7,406 bases of DNA from Phycisphaerales bacterium (GCA_028288875.1 JAQGHK010000045.1:1-7406), one strand, 5' to 3'; numbered from the stretch's first letter, positions 1 to 6,918 are shown. The notes: generated by a model from the sequence alone, not told the origin. A program made the numbers and translations.

Positions 1-2003
1 GCGAGGTTGATCGTGCCTGACAGGGCCTGCTGGTACTGCGTGAAACTGCCCGTATCCGGGATCGAGAAGCTGGTGTGTTGGTCGACGCCATTGGCCGAGA
101 TTTCGAACGTGCCGCCGAGCCCTTCACAGGCGGAGGAGACGGCCAGTTGGTACCGGCCTGCAGTGGGCACATTAATTGTGTATTCGACCCATTCGGTCTT
201 ACTGGTCCAGCCGACAAAGTAACGGTCGCTCGGGATATTGTAGCCGATATCGACATTCGTATTGCGGTAGTACCCACCGGCGTTGCCGTTGATGACGTCG
301 TCGTAGGAGACTTGGTCGCCGCCGGCGTCGAAGTCTTCGGCCTGGATCACCGTCCCGGTGGCCCATGGCGTCCGTGATGGGTTGTACGGCGTCTGCACCG
401 TGGTGCCGGGCGTGGTGATGGCGTTGGAGGCCGTACGGCCCAGCAGTCCGTCTTTCACGGCTACGACGCGATACCGGTAATCGGTCCCGGCCGCGAAGGT
501 GTCGGTGTTGGTGAAGACGGCGGCGTTGGCGGCAACCGTGCCGACCTGCATCCACGTTCCATTCGGACCAGTGGCCCGGTCGATGCGGAAGCCGGTCTCG
601 TTGTCGGAGGCGTCGGTCCAGCGCACGTCGATCTTATTGCTCGCGGCAGCGGTCGCCACGACGTTCAGCGGGGCGTCGACGGCGTTGCGTAGTTTACCGG
701 CGGCGTCAGTAATTTCGACGTAGGCGAGAAAATGGTTGTCTGGGTCGCCAACATTGCTGATTGTCAAGCGGCCGTCGTAGACGGTGACGGTGTCTGTGGC
801 GGTAATCCATTTAGCCGCGCTCGTAGCTGAGCCGTCCAGAAATGTACTTTTGTTCTCGATGCCGTATTCATACCGACCAAAACTAACATCAGGACTGCCG
901 GCGACGAGTTTAACGTAGTACGTGCCATTCGGCACCGCGACCTCCCATGAGACCGCACCGTTTTCTCCGTAAGTGTTGATCGCAGAATCCGTCAACGAAG
1001 GGTCAACTTGATCGCGGTCGGATGCCGCCCCGGCCCTCTTGGGCGCGCCGGACGCATTGATCCAGCCGTACGAATACCCGCTCGATCCTTCGCGATAGCC
1101 GTTGCCGATGTCCGCAGTGTAGCCCGGCATGACGGCGGCATTGTCCACGCCGAACTTGAAGCTGGCTTGGAAACGGTTGGACGCATCAGTTTCGGCGACG
1201 GCGGACACTTCAACGCTCGGCACGGATGTCACATTGTCGGCTCCGACGGCGACCACGGTGTAGTAGTAGGTCTGCCCGGTGGTAAGCCCTGAATCTGTGA
1301 TCAGAGACGTTGCCGCATCAGTGGTGGTGACGAGGTTCGCTGCGGACGGCAGAAAATTCGGTGTTTGACTTCGATAGACGCGGTAGGCAGTCACCCGAGG
1401 ATCGGCAGAGGGCGTCCAGGTCAGCGAGATCTGGCCCGGGCCGATTCCTTGAGCCATCAAGTTGGTCGGCGCGTCGATAGGCAGGACAGGAATACCGAAA
1501 GCCTTTTTGACTGAGGCCGAGACGATGGTCCCAGTGAATGCTCTGACGCGGTACCAATACTTCTTCCCGACGACGAGCGGGCCGGTATCGCTCCAGTTTC
1601 TAACGTCTGGGTCATTGAGAGTTTTTACCGGGGAATAGGTCTCGCCGTCATTACTTGACCGGTAAACGATGAAGCCGTCCCTCGCTTCGCTTCCTGCTGC
1701 CCAACCAATATCAAGGGTAGTCGGTGTAGTATTGCCCACCACTACGTCGCCCGATTGAGTTGGAATACTTGGAAGAGATTGCCCGAAGTTGTTTTGCAGC
1801 ACGAGGAAGTCGTTGAAGTCGACTTTCCCGTCATAATTGGCGTCGCCTTGCCAGAATTTGGCGTGCTCGGTGATTCCAAAACCGTTTTGGAGCGCCAGGA
1901 AGTCATTGAAATTGACCGAGCCATTGCGGTCGAAATCGGCATTCAGGAATGAGAACTTCTCTTCGTATTCGTCCTTTTCAAGCTGATTGCTTCGAACATA
2001 CGC
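1..2003 (-). CDS. Downstream part of giant exoprotein, in frame after an amber stop: dockerin-FN3-FN3-malectin-like-FN3-CBM6 (runs off left edge)
   Basis: Translating the minus strand in the frame of the upstream 2004-5156 gene gives 667 codons without a stop, continuing past the window start. Module order: linker; two dockerin-like calcium loops (1943-1782); FN3 (about 1778-1491, with GFIVYRSS and KYWYRVRAF strands); FN3 (about 1490-1175, ISLTWTPS, AYRVYRS, YYYTVVAV); a malectin-like or NPCBM-like beta module (about 1173-695, VPNGTYYVKLVAGSPD and DGRLTISN); FN3 (about 693-395, DVRWTDASDNETGFRIDR); CBM6-like (about 394-3, IQAEDFDAGG, GGYYRNTNVDIGY, VGWTSKTEWVEY). The CBM6 lacks its last strand, so the gene continues outside. 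Only one Cys is present, as is usual for exoproteins. The modules suggest polysaccharide binding; no catalytic domain is visible here. No start codon precedes the dockerin: the first GTG is at 1802-1800 and the first ATG at 1457-1455, neither at a domain boundary. It is therefore best read as the rest of the upstream gene, not an independent one. Confidence 0.8.
1782..1943 (-). other. Dockerin-like pair of calcium-binding loops (domain within the exoprotein)
   Basis: Loop 1 (1937-1902) reads DFDRNGSVNFND and loop 2 (1841-1806) reads DANYDGKVDFND. Both have acidic or Asn residues at positions 1, 3, 5, 9 and 12 and Gly at 6, the pattern of type I dockerin EF-hand loops. Each is followed by FL-LQN-FG. 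Such pairs usually sit at the very C-terminus of planctomycete exoproteins. Here at least 590 further residues follow in frame, so the domain is internal, and it lies just downstream of the amber codon. Confidence 0.85.
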
Positions 2004-2006
2004 CTA
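2004..2006 (-). other. In-frame amber codon splitting the exoprotein frame
   Basis: The + strand reads cta, so the minus strand reads TAG, between GGTTGGTAC (G-W-Y) and GCGTATGTT (A-Y-V). The Ig-like domain is cut in its last strand. The frame after the stop continues through AYVRSNQLEKDEYEEKFSFL into the dockerin loops. CAG (Gln) to TAG would be a single transition. TAG also ends the parA frame at 6923-6921 in this window, so general reassignment of TAG is not supported. Whether this is a true mutation, a sequence error or a readthrough site cannot be decided from the sequence alone. Confidence 0.85.
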
Positions 2007-5000
2007 GTACCAACCATCGGCGAGCGGGCCGTTCGGCGATGACTCAGAGACCTGTCGCTTGAATGTCACGACAGAATGATCTGCAGATACCCCGGTGATC
2101 TGCATCGGAACAGGCTCGTTTTTAGTCAGATAGAGCACTTGGAATGCGGTCAGCGGCAACTGGTCGCCAATCGGGGTGCCCAAGGTCACGTCGATATGCT
2201 GGTCTTCAAGGGTTGGCGAAAACTCAATCTTTGCAGTTGCTCCAATTGATGCGTTGGATGACCCGGCCAAGACGACGAGCGGGATGGCAGTGACCGTAAG
2301 CGTACCCGCATCCTTCAGGCTTTGAACGGCGTCAGTGGCCCACGCGTGGATGGTGTAGGAGCCGCTGCTGGCATACGTGTGCGGCTGCGTCCAGACCGCA
2401 TCATTTGCTGACGCCGCGGTTGGCCCGTAGGGATAAATCGTCTCAGTGCCGTCGCCCCAGTTGATCTTCCAACTCGTGATGCCGCTGGCTTCAGGGCCGA
2501 AGGCTTTCATGTCCAAATGAGCCGCCTGACCTGCAACGATCGGACTGGAGTCCATGCTCAGGCCAAAGGTCGGCGCGACATAATTCACATGGACTGTGAT
2601 CGGCACGCTGGAGACTGCGCCGGTGCTGTCTTTGATCGTCAGGATGGCGGTGTAGGTGCCGTGGGTTTGAAACGTGTGCGTGGACGAAATCGTTCCGGCA
2701 TGGTCGAACTCGTTCAGCGTCAGGCCGAACAGTGTGCTGCTCGATGTGCGTCCGTCGCCCCAGTCGATGCTGGCGGTGTGGGTCTGGCCGGTCCCCGGAT
2801 CAGTAAATGTCGTCGAGAGTTGCACGGGCTGGCCGGCATCGACGCTGATTGGGGCAATGGAGGCGATCGAAGCCGGCACACTGTGGATCAGCACATGGAG
2901 CGGGTCCATGTTTTGCCAGCTATGTCCATCGAAGGCAGACGCCTGAATCGTGCGGGTGACGCCGCCGCTCAGATAGGTGTGCTGAGCTGTCGCTTGGGTG
3001 CCCGGGAAGCCCTCATTCGCGCTGTCGCCCCAATTCACGCCCCACGCGGTAACGGCGTTGTACCCAATGTTCGTCGTAGCCGACAGGTGAAGTGAATACG
3101 GAGAGCCCTCGTCGACAACACCGTCGCCGATCGCGGAGGTGTGAAGGACGTTGACGATGTAGGCCGACTCCAGGCTGTTGCCCGCTTTGTTCAGACGGTC
3201 GCCGCCGGCCTTCGTGACCGTGCCCGTCGATCCCGAGGGCCCGTTATAGACCAGAAAGTTGGTGTCATAAATGCCGCCGGACTGATTGAACGTGCCGTTG
3301 CTTCCGTAGCCGACAAAGGTGTTGCTTGTGGAGAGGTGTCCGGTGCCGGAGAGATTGTACGTGCCGTGGCCGTCCGGGTTATCACCGTCCGCGCCGTCGC
3401 CGGAGACGTAAAGATTATTTGCGACGCTGAAGGTTCCGCTGGTTTGGTTCAGTGTGCCGGGCGAGACGTAGCCGATATAGGCATTATGCATCGCGGTGAT
3501 GGAGCCGCCGCTCAACATGATTGCGGACGCGACAGCGTTCCAACCACCGACAACGAGCGTGCCGGTGACCATTGTGTCACCGTTGGTTTGCACGAAACTG
3601 CCGTGAATGCCGCCGCTCCCAATGGTCAGATCCGCCGTATTAAGGCTGCCGCCGTTGAGGTCGTACTCGCCGGCCGCATTGCCGCTGTCTGCCACCGCAA
3701 GTGTGCCGGCCACATTGTGAGTTCCGGCGGTTTGAACGAAGGTTCCCGCCGTCTGTCCTGACTGCCAGCCCTGCACAGCGATTCGCTCATTCTGGACCGT
3801 CAACATACCGCCGGATAGACGATAGGTTCCCGCAGCGCTCAGATAACCGACGTCGAGTTGACCAACATTGGCCGTGCCACCGGTTTGATTGAACGTGCCA
3901 TTCCCGCCCCAGGAACCAACATATTCGTTCGTGACGGTCAGATCGCCAGTGCCGGACAAGTTGAAGACGCCGGTACCGCCGATGCCGATCGAGGCGGAGT
4001 TGATCGTCGTCGACCCGCCGCTCAAGTTGTAGCTGCTCGACACGGTCGCAGCCGTCCAAGGGCTGATGTCGAGGGAGTTAAAGTGATTCGTGCCGCCGGT
4101 CTGGTCCCATACGCCTCCGTCCGAGGAGGCTTGGCCGATGGTGACCGCATTCGCGTTGATGACGCCGCCACTTTGGTGAAAGGTCGTCTGCCCGGAAACA
4201 AAGCAACTGACCGCCATCCACTGCCCCACATTGAGCGTGCCGCCGCTGAAGCGGACGTCGGCCAGCCCCGCGCGGCCCCGGATCTCGAACGACCCGTCCA
4301 GGGCAAGCGTTCCGCCGGTCTGATGGTAATCGCCCCCTAAATCCAAGTTGGCCACACTGAGCGTGCCAGCAGTACCGTCAATGGTTAGGTTAGAACGGTA
4401 CGGCTGCACCAAATTGTTTAAGCGCAGCGTGCCGGTGACGAGATTGAAGTTCAAGCTATTGGCGACGAACGACATGCCGATCGTGTTCGTATGGCCCGCA
4501 CCCACGTCCTCGATGAAATGGCCGGCGTTGTGAAACGTGCCGGTCGTTCCGGCTAGTGAACCGGCGAAGGATGCTTTGAAGGTGCCACTGTTCTCGATCG
4601 TGACGCCCGAGGCGCTGCCGATGGAGCCGCCGGCATCAATGAACGCACCGATCGAGCCGATCGTGAGCCAGGAAGCCTGGATCGCACCCGCCGAGTGCTG
4701 CAACGTCCCGTTGACGTTCAGTTCATAGGTATTCAGCCCGGCATTGGCGCCTGCCATGATCAGCGTGGCGTTCGCTCCCACACTGAGTGTGTCGAGGGAC
4801 GGCGCCGTGTCGATCGTCACCGTTCCGCCGGTAACGTCGACACCCAGGGTGTCGTCGGCCACCTCCAGCGCGAACGATTTGCCGGGCGTATTGATGTTGA
4901 GGTAGCCACCATCGTCGCCGGAGTGCTGGATGACGACACGCGATACCTGCGACGCCGGCACGGACTGGACCGGCGTGCCGCCAGGCTCGTCGTTTACGAA

Positions 5001-5156
5001 AAAGTCAATGTTACCCGTGCTGTTGTTGAGAGAAGCATAGAAGTTGTTGGAGTCCGACGGGACGGTGAGCGTCACCGTGGTCAACAGCCGCCGCCCTTCC
5101 AAAGGCTCGACGACGGAACGGACTGCTTCCACGATTGCCTTCGAGACTCGTGCCAT
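2004..5156 (-). CDS. Giant secreted planctomycete protein, N-terminal part: LEPR-XLL motif, beta-helix repeats, three PKD domains, Ig-like
   Basis: A 1050-residue product from the ATG at 5156. I prefer this over the ATG at 5201 because GGGAAAG (5170-5164) lies 7 nt before it, while the 5201 ATG has no ribosome binding site. Residues 16-25 are VEPLEGRRLL-type, matching the planctomycete LEPR-XLL motif found at the N-terminus of exported proteins. Residues about 27-270 are beta-rich, with no family recognised. Residues about 274-629 hold alternating beta-strand repeats. Three PKD domains follow (about 672-759 with VNWGDS and HTY; 760-855 with IDWGDG, HTF and GTYTAILTIKD; 859-955 with INWGDG and HTYASSGSYTI). 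An Ig-like domain (about 957-1050) is of the kind that precedes dockerin repeats in planctomycete proteins. It stops at DGWY, before its final strand, at TAG 2006-2004, while the same frame goes straight on into the dockerin. The likely role is a surface adhesin or matrix protein; the function is inferred from architecture only. No export or sorting partner is visible nearby. Confidence 0.88.
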   Translation of the reverse strand: MARVSKAIVEAVRSVVEPLEGRRLLTTVTLTVPSDSNNFYASLNNSTGNIDFFVNDEPGGTPVQSVPASQVSRVVIQHSGDDGGYLNINTPGKSFALEVADDTLGVDVTGGTVTIDTAPSLDTLSVGANATLIMAGANAGLNTYELNVNGTLQHSAGAIQASWLTIGSIGAFIDAGGSIGSASGVTIENSGTFKASFAGSLAGTTGTFHNAGHFIEDVGAGHTNTIGMSFVANSLNFNLVTGTLRLNNLVQPYRSNLTIDGTAGTLSVANLDLGGDYHQTGGTLALDGSFEIRGRAGLADVRFSGGTLNVGQWMAVSCFVSGQTTFHQSGGVINANAVTIGQASSDGGVWDQTGGTNHFNSLDISPWTAATVSSSYNLSGGSTTINSASIGIGGTGVFNLSGTGDLTVTNEYVGSWGGNGTFNQTGGTANVGQLDVGYLSAAGTYRLSGGMLTVQNERIAVQGWQSGQTAGTFVQTAGTHNVAGTLAVADSGNAAGEYDLNGGSLNTADLTIGSGGIHGSFVQTNGDTMVTGTLVVGGWNAVASAIMLSGGSITAMHNAYIGYVSPGTLNQTSGTFSVANNLYVSGDGADGDNPDGHGTYNLSGTGHLSTSNTFVGYGSNGTFNQSGGIYDTNFLVYNGPSGSTGTVTKAGGDRLNKAGNSLESAYIVNVLHTSAIGDGVVDEGSPYSLHLSATTNIGYNAVTAWGVNWGDSANEGFPGTQATAQHTYLSGGVTRTIQASAFDGHSWQNMDPLHVLIHSVPASIASIAPISVDAGQPVQLSTTFTDPGTGQTHTASIDWGDGRTSSSTLFGLTLNEFDHAGTISSTHTFQTHGTYTAILTIKDSTGAVSSVPITVHVNYVAPTFGLSMDSSPIVAGQAAHLDMKAFGPEASGITSWKINWGDGTETIYPYGPTAASANDAVWTQPHTYASSGSYTIHAWATDAVQSLKDAGTLTVTAIPLVVLAGSSNASIGATAKIEFSPTLEDQHIDVTLGTPIGDQLPLTAFQVLYLTKNEPVPMQITGVSADHSVVTFKRQVSESSPNGPLADGWY
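3270..4335 (-). repeat. Alternating beta-helix-like repeat array within the exoprotein
   Basis: About a dozen protein repeats of roughly 20-35 residues alternate between two types. Type A is F/Y-x-Q-T/S-x-G-T/G (YHQTGGT, FHQSGG, WDQTGGT, FNQTGGT, FVQTAGT, FVQTNGD, LNQTSGT, FNQSGG). Type B is Y/F-x-L-S/N-G-G/T (YNLSGGS, FNLSGTG, YRLSGGM, YDLNGGS, IMLSGGS, YNLSGTG). Each is followed by a short strand and often by IG-G or VG-G turns. This resembles the autotransporter-type beta-strand repeats that build extended beta-helices or solenoids. At DNA level the repeats have diverged, with recurring anti-sense words such as 'gccgccggtctg', so they are not a recent tandem duplication. Confidence 0.8.
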
Positions 5157-5163
5157 GATATTG

Positions 5164-5170
5164 CTTTCCC
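5164..5170 (-). promoter_or_regulatory. Ribosome binding site that decides the exoprotein start
   Basis: On the minus strand GGGAAAG is followed by a 7-nt spacer (CAATATC) and ATG at 5156-5154. The in-frame ATG 45 nt upstream (5201-5199) has only GATCATGGC before it. The shorter start also places the LEPR-XLL motif about 16 residues from the N-terminus. Confidence 0.6.
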
Positions 5171-5293
5171 ACTTGCTTAGCAGTCGAAATGATCGCCGCA
5201 TGCCATGATCGAAAAATGCCCGATCACCGCTCCGACGACAGGTTGTGGCAGCAATCTATAAGGCGCTCAAGCAGCCAAGCCAGCTTTGAAGCA

Positions 5294-5312
5294 GAATTAT
5301 GAAATATAATTC
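5294..5312. promoter_or_regulatory. AT-rich palindrome upstream of the exoprotein gene
   Basis: GAATTAT (5294-5300) and ATAATTC (5306-5312) form a perfect 7-bp inverted repeat around GAAAT, the most AT-rich spot in the intergenic region. On the minus strand it offers -10-like TATATT and CATAAT, but without a recognisable -35. It may be an operator or promoter element for the exoprotein gene, or a DNA-unwinding element of the origin. Confidence 0.35.
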
Positions 5313-5412
5313 ATTATTGTGGCGAACGTAACTGTTTAAACCATCGCATGGCATGGTTTTGACAAACGGCCGCGTCCTTTGATACGGCCTTACAGCTTCA
5401 CGAAGTCCACCA

Positions 5413-5432
5413 CCGGCTAGGGTAGTAGCCGG
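5413..5432. other. Perfect 7-bp hairpin in the candidate origin
   Basis: CCGGCTA (5413-5419) and TAGCCGG (5426-5432) form a perfect stem with the 6-nt loop GGGTAG. No run of T follows on either strand, so an intrinsic terminator is unlikely. A single-strand initiation site, an operator or an RNA structure are possible. Confidence 0.4.
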
Positions 5433-5574
5433 GGATGCATCTCAAAGCGCTGGGTGATCCTTTAAATGAGAATACGGCAAGGTATTGGGAGCCACTCGGG
5501 CATGGATTGACGATAAATGCAGGGGCAACGGTGGCGAATTTTACGCGGTTCACTCGATCACTACAGGGAAGGAT

Positions 5575-5597
5575 CTATAGGTTTAATACACTATAGG
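5575..5597 (+). repeat. Direct repeat CTATAGG next to the iterons
   Basis: CTATAGG occurs at 5575-5581 and 5591-5597, 16 bp apart and each followed by TT. Looser relatives are CTACAGG (5561-5567) and CTTTAGG (5598-5604). Lying directly beside the iterons, they could be accessory protein sites or part of the melting region. The function is unknown. Confidence 0.4.
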
Positions 5598-5605
5598 CTT
5601 TAGGG

Positions 5606-5670
5606 GGGTGCGATTCAGCGCACGACAAGGGTGGGTGATTCAGCGCACTGCGGGGTGCGATTCAGCGTGG
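5606..5670 (+). repeat. Three iterons with core GATTCAGCG
   Basis: The core GATTCAGCG occurs at 5612-5620, 5637-5645 and 5659-5667, with start-to-start spacing of 25 and 22 bp (about two helical turns). Copies 1 and 2 extend to GATTCAGCGCAC, and copies 1 and 3 share upstream GGGTGC. Copy 1 is also a small dyad, GTGCG-ATTCAG-CGCAC (5608-5623). The position immediately downstream of rep suggests Rep binding sites. A degenerate TTCAGC at 5676-5681, inside the rep stop codon region, may be a remnant copy. Confidence 0.72.
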
Positions 5671-5701
5671 ATAAGTTCAGCCCTCCCCCGGTTTATCCAC
5701 A
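5666..5701. promoter_or_regulatory. Inverted pair of DnaA boxes overlapping the 3' end of rep
   Basis: TTATCCACA at 5693-5701 (+ strand) matches the DnaA box consensus TTATNCACA exactly. Its mirror at 5674-5666 reads TTATCCACG on the minus strand, one mismatch. The shared 8-bp arms GTGGATAA (5667-5674) and TTATCCAC (5693-5700) flank an 18-bp spacer that contains the rep stop codon. The right-hand box encodes Val-Asp-Lys near the Rep C-terminus. The left-hand box overlaps the third iteron by two bases. Confidence 0.65.
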
Positions 5702-6651
5702 GGCGATGGCAGACTCAGTGAGATTTGCGTCCGGGCGAGTGGCGGTTTGGACGGGTAAAGCTGAATGCCGCCATCGATCTCCGCGACGCGTGCCTCGGGA
5801 TAGACGACGAGGGTTTGCCGCATCACGTTGCGGAACTCTTTCTTAAAGTCCTTGGAGTTGCCGTACTCCTGCCCGAACTGGTCACGCAAATTTTCCCAGC
5901 TGAGCATCACGCCGCCGGGCTTGTTGATCCGGCAGAGGCGATGAGCCAGCCACGTGTAGATGTCCAGTGCCAGCGCAGAGTGTTTAAGCGCGGACAAGGC
6001 GCGATAGTCGAGCGGGACGGTGTGGCTTTCGAGGGTGTTGTAGAAGTCTGAGGACAATTCCAGCGCGCCCGGCCACAACGTCGGTTGTGACCCGTCCTGA
6101 TCCAGCCATGCCGCAAAGCTCTTGATGGGTTTGGCGTCCACCGTGACCGCATGGCCTTCAGCGAACATACCGAGCGTCAGCCGGCAGGCGGCCAAGGCCT
6201 CCATCTGTCGCTTGAGGTTCGTGTATCCACCCCTGACGCCGCCGCTGGTGGACAATCCCAAGGTGTTCAAGAATCCCCGCATGCTGTCGCCGATCTCGAC
6301 CGTGCGATTCTTCGTGCGAATGGCTTCGCTGCTGACGTGGACCATGACCAGACGGGGTGTACTGCCGTAAGGCAAAGGCTGCGGCACGAACTCGCGGCCG
6401 TTATAGAGCGAACCGGCCTCCAGCAGGATGCTGATATTGCCATTCCGCCGTTCAAAGGTGCGGTCCGGCGTGTAACTACGAGGTAAGCCGACCTGGCACA
6501 TGACCGTGTGCAGGAAGTCGGATCGGTCCGGTGGCTCGGTCGCGATCCGATTGCCCGCCTCCAGCAAGCGGCGCTGACGGGCTGTCAGGACCGGCAAAGC
6601 CAGCGGCGGAAGGTTTCCCGTCACACCAGATAACCGTGCGCCCGCAGCCAT
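5677..6651 (-). CDS. repA: Plasmid replication initiator, RepA_C-type family
   Basis: A 324-residue protein that resembles the 'plasmid encoded RepA' (RepA_C) family of replication initiators, which bind the origin and start plasmid copying. Recognisable blocks are LPYGSTPRLVMVHVSSEAIRT (about 93-113), EIGDSMRGFLNTLGL (119-133), a linker with NLKRQMEALAACRL (145-158), ELSSDFYNTL (198-207), VPLDYRALSALKHSALALDIYTWLAHRL (212-239, the most family-like stretch), the helix SWENLRDQFGQEYG (251-264) and VYPEARV (283-289). The length fits a full protein. The ATG at 6651-6649 lies inside the upstream gene, which ends at 6621; no clear ribosome binding site is seen, so coupled translation is likely. 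The last codons and the TGA stop overlap a pair of DnaA boxes and adjoin the iterons. Family membership is judged by eye. Alternative starts further in are not excluded. Confidence 0.85.
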   Translation of the reverse strand: MAAGARLSGVTGNLPPLALPVLTARQRRLLEAGNRIATEPPDRSDFLHTVMCQVGLPRSYTPDRTFERRNGNISILLEAGSLYNGREFVPQPLPYGSTPRLVMVHVSSEAIRTKNRTVEIGDSMRGFLNTLGLSTSGGVRGGYTNLKRQMEALAACRLTLGMFAEGHAVTVDAKPIKSFAAWLDQDGSQPTLWPGALELSSDFYNTLESHTVPLDYRALSALKHSALALDIYTWLAHRLCRINKPGGVMLSWENLRDQFGQEYGNSKDFKKEFRNVMRQTLVVYPEARVAEIDGGIQLYPSKPPLARTQISLSLPSPVDKPGEG

Positions 6652-6911
6652 GGCTCGATGGCGTCTTCAAGGATATCGCGGAGCGTATTGGGTTCGATGC
6701 CGTTTAGTTTTCGCTCAAGGCTCGCGCGTTTGAGGAGCGAGACAAACTCGGGGCGAATGCGGGTGCTGAGCGACGCCCCGGAGGCATCGGTCGTGGCCTT
6801 CCGAAGGGCATCGTAGCCGTTGCTGGACTTCGCTCCGCTGAGGAATTGCTGCTCGGCGGCGGGATTGGAGGGTGGGCTCATGCCATCAATCAAGGTTCTA
6901 CGTTCGGCCAT
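6621..6911 (-). CDS. Small ribbon-helix-helix-like DNA-binding protein, probable partition partner of ParA
   Basis: A 96-residue protein with a polar, probably disordered N-terminus (residues 1-45). The conserved C-terminal half (about 46-95) is LSTRIRPEFVSLLKRASLERK followed by NGIEPNTLRDILEDAIEPWL. One strand plus two helices, with alternating residues in LSTRIR, fits a ribbon-helix-helix fold of the ParG/CopG kind. Such proteins sit directly after parA and bind the centromere, and they often repress the par operon. The gene begins 9 bp after the parA stop and overlaps rep by 31 bp. A role in partition or copy-number control is inferred from context. No centromere repeats are visible here, though they could lie upstream of parA outside the window. 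Confidence 0.75.
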   Translation of the reverse strand: MAERRTLIDGMSPPSNPAAEQQFLSGAKSSNGYDALRKATTDASGASLSTRIRPEFVSLLKRASLERKLNGIEPNTLRDILEDAIEPWLRAHGYLV

Positions 6912-6918
6912 GCAATGT

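Larger units (their letters stand above)
5202..5676. other. Gene-free region: candidate plasmid origin (oriV) and leader of the exoprotein gene
   Basis: No credible gene lies between the end of rep (5677) and the exoprotein start. The stretch is visibly richer in A+T than its flanks, especially at 5284-5340. Seen within it are three iterons (5606-5670), CTATAGG direct repeats (5575-5597), a 7-bp-stem hairpin (5413-5432) and an AT-rich palindrome (5294-5312). It also holds a distant inverted pair CATGCCATG (5199-5207) and CATGGCATG (5347-5355). The perfect DnaA box abuts it at 5693-5701. Iterons plus DnaA boxes plus an AT-rich segment beside a rep gene is the classical layout of an iteron-controlled origin. 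Calling it oriV is inference. Exoprotein transcription must also start in or pass through this region, but I found no convincing -35/-10 pair on the minus strand. Confidence 0.6.

Noticed and set aside
1782..1943. Evidence for a cellulosome
   Set aside because: No cohesin or scaffoldin is seen; dockerin-like loops are widespread in planctomycete exoproteins without cellulosomes.
2004..2006. Genome-wide reassignment of TAG to an amino acid
   Set aside because: TAG also ends the parA-like frame at 6923-6921, exactly where the next gene's ribosome binding site begins, so TAG works as a stop here.
2517..3761. Long rightward open frames opposite the exoprotein (2517-3095, 3141-3761 and others)
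   Set aside because: They lie antisense to recognisable PKD and repeat domains, and their translations are Arg/Val/Ala-rich without any domain: shadows of a GC-rich gene.
5359..5386. TTGACA on the + strand as a -35 box of a rightward promoter
   Set aside because: At 16-17 bp spacing only GATACG or ATACGG is found, a poor -10, and no rightward gene follows.
5413..5432. Intrinsic terminator
   Set aside because: The stem is good but no T tract follows on either strand.
5582..5597. T7 promoter-like word (TAATAC followed closely by ACTATAGG)
   Set aside because: The central GACTC of the phage T7 promoter is missing and no phage gene is present; the similarity comes from the CTATAGG direct repeat.
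5606..5670. CRISPR array
   Set aside because: Repeats share only 9-12 bp and spacers are 13-16 bp; this fits iterons, not CRISPR.
5631..5846. Rightward frame of 71 codons across the iterons and the rep end
   Set aside because: It overlaps iterons and the conserved Rep C-terminus antisense, has no ribosome binding site and no recognisable domain.
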